From Metridium senile (Eukaryota; Cnidaria; Anthozoa; Actiniaria; Metridiidae), in contig OX459095.1 in NCBI GenBank assembly GCA_949775045.1, positions 25,483,278 to 25,547,277 on the forward strand: 64,000 nucleotides of DNA. The letters run 5' to 3'. Within the stretch, counting starts at the first letter, position 1. Each line of letters opens with the position of its first letter. Under the pieces are notes generated by a model. The model saw only the letters and a list, made by a program, of their open reading frames with translations, ran no database searches and was not told the origin of the DNA. Both the position numbers and the translations under genes were made by a program. Of this stretch, positions 43,921-55,180 are shown in pieces.

Positions 43921-44075
43921 GAAAAGAGCAAGAAGAAGAAGAAGAAGAAGAAGAAGATCAGAAGAAGAAGAAGAAGAAGATCAGAAGAAGAAGAAGAAGA
44001 AGAAGATCAGAAGAAAAAGAAGAAGAAGAAGAAGAAGAAGAAGAACAACAACAACAACAACAACAACTACATCAA
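43921..44075. repeat. (GAA)n then (CAA)n tract
   Basis: About 120 bases of polypurine AGAAGA with 'agatcagaag' interruptions, followed by caacaacaacaacaac. It lies about 200 bases upstream of the second GPCR start, so it is in or next to its promoter or 5' UTR. Confidence 0.93.
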
Positions 44076-44282
44076 GAAGAGCCGCATTAATAAAAACAAC
44101 CAGCGACCAAAATTGGTCAAAAACCGACAGGAAAAAGAGGAGAGGAGCACGAACATCACCACCAACAGCAACCAGCGACCAGAATCAAAATTTGAAAGTT
44201 GGAGCATCTTCGGGCTTATCTTTTCTGAACTCCTCATCCCTTTACTTCTAACTGAAACAGACTTGTCTTCTTGTGATCCGTC

Positions 44283-45218
44283 ATGCATAATCTCAATATG
44301 AACGCAACCCGAGAATTCTGTCCGTATAACGGGAAAGACTTTCAAGATAACTTCGACTTTCACAGCAATCGTTTCTACATCATATCAACATTCTGCTCAG
44401 CCGTCGGAATCATCCTCGCTCCTCCAATCGTCTTGATCAATGGTCTCGTTGTCATAACAATCATTCGTAACACAGTCTTCCACAATCCTGCCAATATACT
44501 GATTTGTCTGTTAGGCGTTGCGGATTTTCTAGTTGGTTTTATATTCCTGCCCGTACAGACAGCATGGATGTTGAATTACGATATCAACAAGTCTTGTTTC
44601 TTCTACGGCGTAGTGGTCGCAAGTAGCTGGACTTTTTGCGGTGCTTCTTTTCTAACAATGGTCGCTGTGAGCGCGGAGAGATACCTCGCGTTATTCCTAC
44701 ATCTTAAATACTCGACTTTAATTACTCCGACTAAGTTAGCTCTTACTGGAATTCTTATTTGGCTCATGAGCATTTCCACTGCAATAATATTTCTCATCTC
44801 GTACATCGAACTAGCCACGTATCTTACAGTTGGTGTTCTAACACCAGGGCTCAACCTAATACTATTCACGTATTATCGCATTTTTAAATTAGTACGTCAT
44901 CATCAAGTTCAAATACGATCGCAACAAGTTAGCGATAACGACGCTGCAGCTGCGGAATCCGCGCGACAAAGAAAGCTTGCGATTACGATGGCTTATGTTA
45001 CTTGTACGACTTTGGTGTGTTATGCTCCTGTTGGCGTGGCGACGTTCATTATGATTATTGATGGCAAGAAGGTTTATGTTATTGAATCAATGATTTTAAC
45101 TGTGACTTTGAATACGTTAAGTTCATTGTTTAATCCACTGATTTATTGCAGTCGGTCGAATGATCTTAGAAAATCAGCAATCGCAATGTTATGTAACGTT
45201 TTTAGGTGTCATCGATAA
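44283..45218 (+). CDS. intronless class A (rhodopsin-like) GPCR
   Basis: A 311-residue seven-transmembrane receptor in one exon. Landmarks: an NAT glycosylation sequon at 7-9, N53 in TM1, the VAD motif with D81 in TM2, ERY at 132-134 ending TM3, W160 in TM4, P188 in TM5, CYAP at 246-249 in TM6 (a CWxP variant), NPLIY at 284-288 in TM7 and a short tail ending CHR. C105 lies three residues off the usual TM3 cysteine position, and the short second extracellular loop has no Cys, so the canonical disulfide is probably missing. The third intracellular loop has a poly-Ala stretch (221-224). M6 is an alternative start, but M1 keeps the same topology. It is only distantly related to the receptor at 3337-4341. 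Ligand unknown. Confidence 0.92.
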   Translation: MHNLNMNATREFCPYNGKDFQDNFDFHSNRFYIISTFCSAVGIILAPPIVLINGLVVITIIRNTVFHNPANILICLLGVADFLVGFIFLPVQTAWMLNYDINKSCFFYGVVVASSWTFCGASFLTMVAVSAERYLALFLHLKYSTLITPTKLALTGILIWLMSISTAIIFLISYIELATYLTVGVLTPGLNLILFTYYRIFKLVRHHQVQIRSQQVSDNDAAAAESARQRKLAITMAYVTCTTLVCYAPVGVATFIMIIDGKKVYVIESMILTVTLNTLSSLFNPLIYCSRSNDLRKSAIAMLCNVFRCHR

Positions 45219-45269
45219 TGATGTTATATGCCGGATGAAGATGATGGTGGTGGCAGTGGAAGTGAATAT

Positions 45270-45555
45270 AAATATTTTACAACCATCACTCCCCGTCGGG
45301 GCTCTTCCTCGAGGTTCACTCACACTCACTACCACTACATTTAATATTTACAACACACAATCAGCTCACATGCATGTTGATTTTTGCAGAGGGAGGAAAA
45401 CCGGATAACCCGGAGAAAAACCCTCGTGGCATGAGAGAGAACAACACATCAAACAAACTCTATTCACTTGTCGTCCGAGCCGGGAATCGAACCCAGGCTA
45501 AGTTACAATGGTGAAAGGCCAACGCTCTCACCGCGCTAGGCTACTAATGCCACCC
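45270..45555 (-). mobile_element. tRNA-derived SINE
   Basis: Read on the minus strand. The tRNA-like head (about 45548-45478) has an A-box-like TAGCCTAGCGCGGTGAGAGC and B box GGGTTCGATTCCCGG. The body contains 'gggtttttctccgggttatc' and 'cggttttcctccctctg', a conserved SINE-body motif found in many metazoan SINEs. No long poly-A is seen. It lies 50 bases past the GPCR stop, so it may be in its 3' UTR. Confidence 0.8.
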
Positions 45556-46762
45556 ATGGCAGTGGCAGTGGCGGTGATAATGATGGCGATCAGATTGATG
45601 AACGATGAGGATGGTGATGGTGATGATGATCATAATCATGTGTTGAGGAAGAGGAGTAGACTCGGATAATAAGCGGCCAAGCAATCCTGAAAATTCATCT
45701 CCAATTGCATTCAGATGATTCAGAAACGGATGGCATTAATTTGTTTAACATTGCTATGACTTTTAAAAACGTGCGCGTACAGTACTAGTAGTATAATTAA
45801 ATGAATCATTTTAAAAAGAATAAAGGTAATTTAACACATATCGTGTATGATGATGGGGCCTATAAAAGGGGAGGGAGGGGAGGTTTGTGTCGCTTTGTCA
45901 CTAATTTGTGTCTCCTTTGGCTAGAGTTGAAGTCGATGTTGCACTTTCGTCTCTTGAACGACTGTCACTGTCGTAATATAACATAAAATAAATATAATTT
46001 TCCTAGTCAGATTATCCCGGGTGGGCACGAATATCATAATGGTGGCTAAAACAGGTCTGTTGATCAAAACTTCACTGCAAAAACAAAATGAATTTTTCAA
46101 AATGCGTTGCCGGATCCTACCCTTTTTACTCAATATACTAGGTACATTTGGTAAATTTATGTTTACTCCTTATGATGAATTTACTCACTATAAAGTGTCA
46201 TTTTGTGCAGTGTAACACCTGACGTTATCAAGAAATGTAAACATTAATAATGAAGCAAGTTTCTCATCCGTCGTGTATGTCCGGCAAAGTTTTTCGACAA
46301 CTCGATTTCGGATGTCGTCTTAAAGAAGTAAGCAATGCACCCCTTTTTCTAGAATATTTCGCTTAGTAACACGGGGGGAGGGTGTGTGCGTATATACATA
46401 ATTGTTAACAGAAAGGCTAGAGGAGGTTCCGAGCTAAAATGTTGTCTATTTTATGACTTTGTGGATATTTCTATTCAGTCTCCTTCTAGAGAACAATAGG
46501 GCAGTTTATTTGCAGATATAAAGTTTATATTCCATTATTCAAAGTTTATATAGTTCACGAGTGAGTGCAGCGTATATCATGCCGGAACACGAGAAGATAA
46601 ACGTTAACTTCCTATTTTGAAGCTTCGTAAAAAAAAACCGACACAAAACATGAATGCTGTACTGTACGCTTCAGGGTTTTAAATCGATTTAATGATTAAA
46701 ATGACTTGTTTTACTCATAAATTGAAGCTCTAGTTGTACCCTGGGGCTAGAGGTTATTATCT
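45556..46762. other. intergenic, mostly unannotated
   Basis: It contains a GAT-rich imperfect repeat (about 45575-45640) and a G-rich motif (ggggagggaggggagg, 45869-45884) able to form a G-quadruplex. No exon is recognised. Confidence 0.45.
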
Positions 46763-46855
46763 ACTTCCTTTGGTGTTTAATTAAATCTGACACGGTTTCC
46801 GAAGCAACCGTTTCTTCACAAACCGTGTCAGGTTTAATTAAACACCAAAGGAAGT
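46763..46855. repeat. near-perfect 93-bp hairpin
   Basis: acttcctttggtgtttaatt plus aaa, then ctgacacggttt, pairs with aaaccgtgtcag, then tttaattaaacaccaaagga plus agt, around a ~21-base loop. It is either a minimal MITE or a transcribed hairpin. It lies in the 3' flank of ANKUB1. Confidence 0.85.
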
Positions 46856-47399
46856 ATAGAAAAAGAAGTACAAATTAACACAATTAGATAAGAAACCCTC
46901 TGGTTTCCAGGGTAAATGAGCCTATCACTAGTAAATATATTTATCAATGTAATTTTATTGTGCATGTATTTACAATAAATGCTGTTAAGAAACGATTTTT
47001 TCAGTAAAAATAACGTAAAATGTGTAAATGTATATCTAAAAAAATATTAAATAAAATACGTTTTAACCTTCAAACTTCCAATTCCGATATGACTTACCTA
47101 TATACTTTTGAAGTAGTGCTATCGCGGTATTTTTGAAATCTAGTATTTTAAAAATAAAATTATATAAACTGAAAAATGAAAACTATAAATAATGATAAAA
47201 AACTTCAAACAAAACAATGGAAATATAATTTGCTAAATATTTGATATTACACCGCGAAGCAATTGTAGCAAAAATGTACAATAACTAGCGGTGAAACTAA
47301 TTTGTGTGTACTGAAGTTTCCTAGAAAGCTAGTAACAATATGTACGATAACTAGCGGTAAAATAAGGGAAAATTTATACATCCTACTATTGTTCCAGTG

Positions 47400-49613
47400 T
47401 CATTTAGTTGTTTTAGAAGGAAATACGCTTCGTTTGAAGGTATTTTTGTTCAAGTCGATAGCAAGTTGGACTTGCTGTAGCCAAGACATCTTGTTAAAAG
47501 TCGTCGCAACCTCAAGACTCGCTCGGGCAGATTCCCGGATGTCCAGGCCTGTCACGTGACGGTATATAGCAGTAGAGTGTAAAGCAGGGTCCTCGCTCAT
47601 TGTCCTTTTACGAACCCCCCCTCTAGGAGACAAAACGTCGGTCTTTCGTCCGATATTGTCCTCGCTCTTCCGCTTTTCTGAGCTATCTTTAGATTTGAAT
47701 TGTTTGTAATGATGGTGTTGAGTAAGAGATTCTGGGCTATGTATGGCTCGAAGAGAATTAATTGGAGGCATTTTAGGTCTTTTATTGTTTTCGTCGCTTT
47801 TAATATCCTCAGAGAGCCACGAGTTTGGGGTTTTTGAAGGCTTTTCTTTCATGTCTAATATCGTTTCGGTCACGAAGAAACGGTTGTTGTCAGTATCAAT
47901 ATTGTCTTTTTTATCAATATCCGTCAGGTCGCCATTGCTTTTATTGTTTTGTAGGAAACAGCTTCCAGATCCGTTCAAAACAGTAGTTTTTATTGATGAT
48001 CGTGCTTCCGATAGAATATTGCTATTATCAATCAATTTGTTGTCATTTTTGGTTGGTTCTTTCCAACGATATGAATTATATTGGCTTCGATTATGTTTTG
48101 GTAATTTCGTGATTTTATTATGTTGATATTCGGCGGTCTCTTGTTTGGACGTCTTGCCATGACAACCATTCGGCTCATTTACAGCTGGAAGCAAATCGCT
48201 CGAATTACGCGACATAATTTGCATCTTTGAGCTATTTTGTGATAGCCTTTCCCCGGAAGAATCACTAAATCCCTCGTAGTCTTCAAATTCAGGCTTTTCT
48301 TTGAGGAAAAGTTGATTGTCATGGTGAATTTCGTTATTGGAATGCGAGGCTTTAATTAGTCTATGTGTTTTTGAATTAATATCCAATTCACCTGCTTCGG
48401 CGACAAGAGATTTTTTCGGCTTCGCGTCGCTTTTTACTAAAGAAAATTCAATCTTAGAGGCTGATGTCTGTAGTCTTTTCCCATAACCATCTACGTAAAC
48501 CTTCTGTCCTACTGCTGCTCTTCTATAGGTTCGTTTCTCCATAGCGAGGAGTAAAGGACTGGGGTTGTGTTTATGGAAAATTAACGCTCTGTCTTTAGCA
48601 CGTTCACTCCACTTTTTTATCTTAGCGTAAAGTGTTATTGTCAATCCATCCATACTTCGAGAGCGAAATTGCTCTGCTATTAAAAGCTTAAAACATTCAG
48701 TCTGTTTAAACCGTCTTGCGATATTGCAAGGGGTTAACGAGTTTCCATCTCTAACTAGAATACACGCATAGTTATGATGGATAAATTGTCGAAGACAATT
48801 TAAGTTTCCTCTCTGGGCAGCTTGATGTACTGGTGTTTTCAGATGATCAACATGAATATCTTTATTACACCACTCTCTAACGGGATGTTCTCCGACTGGT
48901 TCGTCTGACCTAGCACCAGATTTCATCAACAAAGCAGCCAGTTGATGATAGCCATAATGAGCAGCAATAAACAAGCAAACTCGAAGCTGATATTTCGCGA
49001 CCAGTGGATCGTCGTTCAAACTAACCATGTGCTTTAGTGTCGGCGTTAAGTGTCCTCTCGTAGCCGCTTTCAAGAAGTTTGCCCAGCCGTCCCAAGTCTC
49101 TAGCCTTACAGTATCACCAAAACCGACGTTATAGTCCTTTAGATAGTTACAGTCAAACATTTCAACTCGATCCTCTGGCGTTACTAGACGAAACACACTA
49201 ACATGCAAGCCTGTTTTGTCCGTTATCATCGTCCTCAGTTCGCTTATCTTAGTCTCATAGACTGAGAAATGATCAGTAAACTTGAGCGTTTCCCCAGAAT
49301 AAACACAGAACACGTTGAGATACGATTTGACATTTTCAACTAGTTCACATTTCAAAGTCACCCCTGAAGGAATATTCAAATCACTGTAAATCCAATCATC
49401 CAAAAGCGCTCCTCCAGCGAAACGAATAACCATAACTAGATCATTTTCATCGTCTTCGTTTTGTACAGTGTCTAGGTCGAACTTTCGGCGTAGAATTTGC
49501 TTCATCTCGCCGACTGTTTGACCAGAGTGAACGTCCAAGCAGTGACGTTCATTATCGAAGAGCACAAACACTCTCCGGCATAGCAAATCTTCACTAACAA
49601 TAAACATATTCAT
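47400..49613 (-). CDS. ANKUB1: ANKUB1-like ankyrin and ubiquitin-domain protein, single exon
   Basis: 737 residues, ATG at 49613. Residues about 12-92 form a ubiquitin-like fold (SGQTVGEMKQILRRKF; FAGGALLDDWIYSDLNIPSG). About 97-173 is a second ubiquitin-like unit (VFRLVTPEDRVEMFDCNYLK, then DTVRLETWDGW). About 205-315 carries ankyrin-type repeats (RVCLFIAAHYGYHQLAALLM; TPVHQAAQRGNLNCLRQFI). Further shared features are KVYVDGYGK and the C-terminal block WLQQVQLAIDL starting at W711. The match to animal ANKUB1 is collinear from end to end. The middle (about 400-660) is a long Ser/Asn/Lys-rich disordered insert, which makes it longer than the human protein of about 540 residues. The vertebrate gene has introns; this copy has none across 2.2 kb. 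The cellular role of ANKUB1 is poorly known. The + strand frame opposite it is a shadow. Confidence 0.92.
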   Translation of the reverse strand: MNMFIVSEDLLCRRVFVLFDNERHCLDVHSGQTVGEMKQILRRKFDLDTVQNEDDENDLVMVIRFAGGALLDDWIYSDLNIPSGVTLKCELVENVKSYLNVFCVYSGETLKFTDHFSVYETKISELRTMITDKTGLHVSVFRLVTPEDRVEMFDCNYLKDYNVGFGDTVRLETWDGWANFLKAATRGHLTPTLKHMVSLNDDPLVAKYQLRVCLFIAAHYGYHQLAALLMKSGARSDEPVGEHPVREWCNKDIHVDHLKTPVHQAAQRGNLNCLRQFIHHNYACILVRDGNSLTPCNIARRFKQTECFKLLIAEQFRSRSMDGLTITLYAKIKKWSERAKDRALIFHKHNPSPLLLAMEKRTYRRAAVGQKVYVDGYGKRLQTSASKIEFSLVKSDAKPKKSLVAEAGELDINSKTHRLIKASHSNNEIHHDNQLFLKEKPEFEDYEGFSDSSGERLSQNSSKMQIMSRNSSDLLPAVNEPNGCHGKTSKQETAEYQHNKITKLPKHNRSQYNSYRWKEPTKNDNKLIDNSNILSEARSSIKTTVLNGSGSCFLQNNKSNGDLTDIDKKDNIDTDNNRFFVTETILDMKEKPSKTPNSWLSEDIKSDENNKRPKMPPINSLRAIHSPESLTQHHHYKQFKSKDSSEKRKSEDNIGRKTDVLSPRGGVRKRTMSEDPALHSTAIYRHVTGLDIRESARASLEVATTFNKMSWLQQVQLAIDLNKNTFKRSVFPSKTTK

Positions 49614-51425
49614 TCAGGAATAAACCGAACAGACGGTTTACAAATGATTAATTCTTGGCAATCATGTTCGTCGCTATGAAACTACATCGACATCAACAGT
49701 AACATCATTAAACTATTAGCGTAGTGTGGACTTGTCAAGAGTTTGGGCACCAGTAAAGAGTAACACACCGTAACAACACGGACAGCCTAATCATTCAATC
49801 CACGTCAATGAAAACCAATAGGAAGACAGTAGAATTCAATGACCGTGAATAAACTCTTTTATCCTGCTAAACCTTTAATGAGAATGCTAAAACCGATGTC
49901 CAATTAAAGCTTTGTCACTTTAATTGAAGAATTCATCGGTTTTCCTTAACACTGAATGCTTTTCGATTAGATTTATAATTCTATGCTGTTGTTTTTTTGT
50001 ACTCAGTGGACTGTAGAATGGAATTGTATTACATTTGGAACCCAGCTGTTTGAAAAACAATTGAAGCAAAAGGCATATCACTTCATGTAATGAAGAGTAT
50101 AATCATTTAGCCTGTAATTAAGCATATTTTATCTTGAAAAATACCTCCTGTTTTTTTGACCTCATAATTCACATGTCAAAACAATCCAAAAATACACGTT
50201 TGATGATAAAATATTCTCTAAATAAGTCTAAATAAGTTCCATGCCAGCGGGCAGGAGTTTTTTCGCGGTGAGCGACTACATACATATATCCATATTAGTC
50301 GAAAAATACAAAACTTGAAACTATTGAATATTTCATGTGTTTACACTTCTTATAAGACAATAGTATGTTTTTTCAAAGCCTTCAAGTTTTGTCGAGACAT
50401 GTACAAAGTACATTTAACAAGAGAAAAACATTTCGAAAGTCAAAAAAAAAAGTCATAAGAAAGATTTTTTTGAGATAAAATACTCAAAAGGCTTTTAGCT
50501 TCTTTTGCCACCCGCAAAGAATAGATATTCTAGAGACATTCGTGTCACGAAAGGTACTCCTGCTTCAATAAGGGTTGTCACAGACGATTGGCCATTCAAG
50601 GACGGAAATGAATTGTGGGTACTCTTCTTGAGATTATCGCGATATTGTAAGCGCAGTTATATCTCACCAAACGAAAAATCATGTATGTCCTAATAGCCTG
50701 AAGTGATTTCGTTCATGTTCGCCAGACGGATCACTAAGACATTTGTTGACCAAATGAGACCAAAAGCAACTTTTTCTGAGCTTTTGTAGTGATGTTTTTG
50801 ATCAAGTGAAATGGATGCTTGATTAATTTAATTTATTTGTTGTGTAAATGTTTAAAAGCGTTTTATTCAAAAATGCCTCCATATAAATCTTTTATTTTCA
50901 GCAACAACGAAGACCTTGATCTGAAGTTTGTGAAACAACCAATGCGGTTTTATAGAAAACTCTATTTCGCCTAAAATTGTCGTATTTGTCAAAACTACTT
51001 TTCTATCATAAAAAATTATTGCTAGTTCCAATTGCAATATTTGAAACATCAGAACAATTTTCAGTCTATGCCTGAACTCGCTATGGAAATTAATTTGAAA
51101 TTATTTTTCTACGCACGACGTACTTTGCGATCAAACAGCGACGGGGGCCCTTCAAAAATACTCAGTCGAGCCACCTTAAAAACTGGAACATTATTGGTGG
51201 TAACTGATACCAATGCTAAAGGTGGTAAACTGGAACTTTCCATTGTTAAATTATATTTTCTGTACCTGTTTGTGCTTATATTTTGTTGTTTCTGTTAATT
51301 TTTGCATGAGCTAGTCTATTTGAACAAGAACTTTTGAAAACACTTTTTTCAATAGGTTATCAACTTAACAATATAACAAGTCAAAAAACAAGATAACAGA
51401 GTCGTTTCATTTAACCCATGAAACA
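49614..51425. other. intergenic, no feature seen
   Basis: Upstream of ANKUB1 on its own side, so it should hold that promoter. AT-rich with no recognised repeat or exon. Confidence 0.4.
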
Positions 51426-51845
51426 CTAACAATTATTCACCATGAAATACCACGTAGTAATCAGTAGTATTGTTTGATGGAATAACAGGCGATTGATTAG
51501 ATTGTTTGCCTCGACGGGCGATTTATCAGGCGATTGATTTAGATTGTTTGCCTCGACGGGCGATTGTTCTGTTCGAATATCCAGTGGAAACCAGCGGGCT
51601 AGATCTGGTAAATAGGTAAGTGAAATCGTCTCTGTATCTGGTATAGTGTGTTCTTCGTAAGCTGTTAAATACATAGAATCTCCTTGAATTAAGATATAAT
51701 CGATCATCTGAGTCGTCCATTGTGAAGGATGGCACGAGTATGCACACAACAAAGCCGAAAGACTGATAAAGGCGCATTGTCTTCCTCTAGAAACGACGCT
51801 AAAACGTTCGTCACCCTGATGGTCCTGATGAATACTTCCACTTAC
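51426..51845 (-). pseudogene. transposon-type cysteine-peptidase domain fragment
   Basis: The minus strand is open from an in-frame stop near 51846 to 51426. It reads HQGDERFSVVSRGRQCAFIS, then a hydrophobic helix, then WTTQMIDYILIQGDSMY. The GRQC plus W...ID.IL..GD..Y arrangement resembles the C76-like cysteine-peptidase domains found in ORFs of metazoan transposons. Only the N-terminal part of such a domain is present, with no start codon. The distal part contains a duplicated 'gattgtttgcctcgacgggc'. It is probably a decayed transposon piece. Domain naming is from memory and tentative. Confidence 0.4.
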
Positions 51846-52674
51846 AAGTCAATCTCGAGCCCAGAGTCACGTCTGGCTTTTTGTCGGCGATGGCGCCCGA
51901 CATTAGATCTTACGCTACTCGGCTGGCCAAGAGGAACGAAGGCTCGGGGTTCGAGATTGCTTACAAGTAAATCAACAGAAAGAACCGCTGACCAAAGAAA
52001 TAACCGCTGTACAGTACTCGATATACGGTCATCGAAGAAAATCTCGATATCCTTCGCCAGAACAATATAGATTCCCCCAGGCTCTCACGTCCACAGGAAT
52101 CCCGCGAGATTAGTTTCGCTGCTCGCTACGCTCGCAGCAATTAGAGTTATTAGTACTAAATATTACTATTAATACAATGAACGCCTTGTTTCAAGGGGCT
52201 AGTGTGTCAACTCTACCATCATTAGATATTTTATGTTCAATATTCTCTACTCATTTCGCCAACAAACAGTAGCCACATGCAGTCTTAGACTGCCTTTAAT
52301 TTATTCAAGTTATGATCAATTACTAAGCCAATTAATTAAAAGCCAAATATTAGTTATAAGCCTTACAAAAGCTTCAAGGGATTCGTGTCATGTATTGATT
52401 GTCTTGAAAAATCATCTGGCGATGTTAGTGAATCACCCCTTAATAAATAGAGTGTGTTTAGTAATGTTTAATAACGATTTAAAACCACGCGGCGATTTTA
52501 GACCTGATAAAACACGATCTGCGAGTTTATTAAACGGCTATATTCTGTGTTTTTGTAAAAAAAACAAGGATTTATGTAAGTTTATTAGAGAAAATTAAGG
52601 TTAAAGTTTATGTAAATTAGGGTGAATCTATATCTTCAGTTAAAACACTCGTCACGGTTACGATTTCTTTTGAA

Positions 52675-52715
52675 AATTTCTCATGAATTATTAATGAGTT
52701 TTTTAATTAGTGATA
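52675..52715. repeat. solo copy of a 26-bp dispersed end (TCATGAATTATTAATGAG)
   Basis: tcatgaattattaatgagtt matches, in either orientation, the two ends of the element at 59143-59715. A related piece (gacctgataaaacacgatct) at 52501 matches the foldback at 59724-59818. Confidence 0.6.
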
Positions 52716-52811
52716 TTGACGTTTTATATGTTAACCCTTTGTTGGATTAAAATTGCATACACAGCGGTATATAAGAGAGGGTTACTGAGAGGTTAACCAA
52801 GTTGATTAATT

Positions 52812-53240
52812 GGGGGGGGGGGGGGGGGGGTACTCCCCTATATTTGCTATACGGGTGTGTGCCGCCCGATAGGGTATGGTTTTTCGGCTTTTAGGTCTGG
52901 GGTAGGGTATCATTTTTTTACAATTTTTCTGGGGTAGGGTAAGGTTTTTGTCTGGAATAGGGTATCTTTTTGACATTTTGTCTGTTGTTTTAGCCTGCTA
53001 GGCTACGTTTTCTGCCGGCACAAAAAACGATTTAAATTCAATTAAACAATTGGCAAATATAACCGTTTTTGCGGGTTTTTTTTGTGTTTGTTTAGTCTGG
53101 GATAGGGTGTACAATTCTTAGGTTTAGTCTGGGATAGGGTATGTGAAATCAAAATTCTAGGTCTGGGATAGGGGCAGGGTTTTGAGAACGCGGCGGTACA
53201 CCCCCACCCAAGTTGGGGTGGTAGTACCCCCCTCCCCCCC
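52812..53240. mobile_element. G-tract-capped element, second copy
   Basis: It begins with about 19 G and ends with C tracts (gtacccccctccccccc). The interior repeats 'ggtctgggatagggtatg' variants at least seven times. The inner ends are partly inverse (gggtactcccc against gtagtaccccc). No target duplication is evident. Its plan (G cap, repeated TAGGGT, C cap) matches the element at 8579-8883, though the internal units differ. Confidence 0.65.
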
Positions 53241-53394
53241 GAGTTTGCTAGGAGTTTCAACATTAAATAACAAAGTAATTATGTGCTAAAAATACAGTAA
53301 AATCCCGCGTATATGCATGGTTATCGATAGATTGAAGTTATCCTAAACAGTTTCTGGTGTAAATGGCATACTAGGATATCAAATTGTTTCGTGA

Positions 53395-54133
53395 TATTAG
53401 TAGCGTTCTACAATATGTTTTAATAGATAAAAGCAAGCTAACCCTTTTGGTATACTCCGCAACTGGAGTACTGTTCAAGCCTGTGGTCCCCATACACTGC
53501 AAAACACAAAAGACTGCTCGAAAACGTTCAAAGACGTGCTACAAAGTTCATACTAAATTACCCCAAAGATGTGTCCTATGCTGACCGACTACGAACTCTC
53601 AACATGCTTCCTTTGGAATACAGACGGGACATCACAGATCTAACTCAATTCCTTAAGTTTCATACGGGAACTATGGACATAGACTTAAGTAAATATCTCT
53701 CTCCTGTCTATTCAAAATAAGCTAAGACCCGTAATTATGACCCAAATAATTATCATATGATTAACTCGCACAAACAAAACTATTTTACGTGTTCCTTTTT
53801 TCCAAGAGTCCTAAAGCTTTGGAACAATTTGCCATCCCGTTTCACGAATCAACTTGAAACAATACAAAGAACACTTACATAATATTTATTATAACAAACT
53901 GCAAATGTACCAGCCACCATATAAACTGTCTTCACCTTTGGCTGTTTTCCCTTGTATATATTTTTCCATTACCAATTTTTCTGTGTCATTCATACAGCAT
54001 AATATCTTTATTTCATTATATCTTTTTTCGTTATTATCTTATTTCTTAGGGGATATTGCCAAGCAATTGGGGCTCTGCCCTGTGTCTTTATCCCTGCCAC
54101 TGTGGCAAATTGATTAAAATAAAATAAAAAATA
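53395..54133 (+). pseudogene. 5'-truncated LINE (CR1/L2/jockey-type), reverse transcriptase C-terminus
   Basis: The + strand frame from about 53460 reads LEYCSSLWSPYTAKHKRLLE, then NVQRRATKFILNY, YADRLRTLNMLPLEYRRDIT, one in-frame TAA (53718), then YFTCSFFPRVLKLWNNLPSR. These are the classic C-terminal landmarks of CR1/L2-like reverse transcriptases (LEY..SLWSP; QRRAT; RL..L....LE.RR; F..R....WN.LP). The 3' end is an A-rich 'aaaataaaataaaaaataac' tail. Only ~0.7 kb remains, so it is dead on arrival. Confidence 0.88.
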
Positions 54134-54469
54134 ACTATAGGGAATAATGGCCATCAACCGACGAAATTAAATAATGGTTTCGTTGGACAGTCTGGCCGAA
54201 ACTGAGTAGTTATTAATATTGGCGCCTCCGTACATTTTGTTTATCTCTGTCCTACTAATTTGTAAAAACATTTTATATTAATTTTGTGATTACTGAATTT
54301 TAATCGTTTGTAAGAGCAATGTTTCTGCTGGAAGCAATACGCATTAATTTTGTCCAAGTATTTGTTTTACAAACTGTAGTTGCTGTCGATTTGGGACACC
54401 TTCAAATCCTCGCAAAACAAAATTGAAGGGGTCGGGGCTCGTCATATCATAGTGGGTCCAAACTCACTA

Positions 54470-54790
54470 GAATAACTGTAAATGCATGGATTTACTCTGT
54501 TATCAGTTAAATTAGTCAGTTAACACAACTAAAGAGTCATTTTTGCAATAAGTAACAGTGGCTATAACTATTTAATCAGTTATTTTAGCATTAACCACTA
54601 CTCGTTTTTTTTTTTGTAGTGTTATCCTAACTATATAGACGCATCGATTTTTTTAGTTATTTGTCTTAGTACTTCTCATGGAGTCGTTTTTGCCCTGAGT
54701 AACTGTGGCCGATACATCGAGTTAGTCAGTTATTTGATCAACCTTAGCTACAGTCGATTTTTTCAATGAGTAAATATAGATTTACATTTA
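54470..54790. repeat. diverged copies of the 66-bp minisatellite
   Basis: Repeated gtaactgtgg, gatttactc..agttattt and gtcgtttttgc motifs at uneven spacing match the array at 63755-64000 but are much more diverged. Confidence 0.65.
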
Positions 54791-54839
54791 TATAAGAAGT
54801 AAAGATTACCTTTTATTTCACACTTGACACGGTTTTCTT

Positions 54840-54950
54840 TGTTATTCATAGGGATGTATCTCCGATATAAACCCTTCATTATACCAATTCAAGGGTTATA
54901 TCTAGATATAAACCCGGGTCTATATCTAGTTATAACCTTTGCATTTATTA
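54840..54950. repeat. gatataaaccc palindromic cluster
   Basis: tccgatataaacccttcatt, agggttatatctagatataa and cccgggtctatatctagtta form overlapping inverted repeats (foldback). No further signal. Confidence 0.5.
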
Positions 54951-54954
54951 TTTA

Positions 54955-55180
54955 TTGCAACATTAGACTTAGAAATTTTTACTAGATAGCGATTTTTGGA
55001 GAAAAAAATCTTTGAGTACCAATGTGAGGACTCGAACCGAGAACCTCTGCATTGCTGTATCCGCGCTTTAACCCATTATACTACATAGTCATCCGATAGA
55101 AAGTTAACAACAAAAACTCGTTTAATGTCATCAAGTTCATTAGCATTCAAGTTCGTTAGTATTCTTCTGAATAGAATTGA
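54955..55180 (-). mobile_element. tRNA-like SINE, family S2 copy 1
   Basis: The minus strand contains an A-box-like TAGTATAATGGGTTAAAGCG and B box GGTTCGAGTCC about 30 bases on, then a short body with 'gagtactcaaagattttttt' orientation. It is collinear with the copy at 59410-59630, including a conserved segment (catcaagttcattagcattc on +) on the 5' side of the tRNA-like part. Confidence 0.7.

Noticed and set aside
43583..44251. 222-codon Lys/Thr/Glu-rich frame ahead of the GPCR
   Set aside because: Built from the 65-77-bp minisatellite and GAA tract; no protein-like region.
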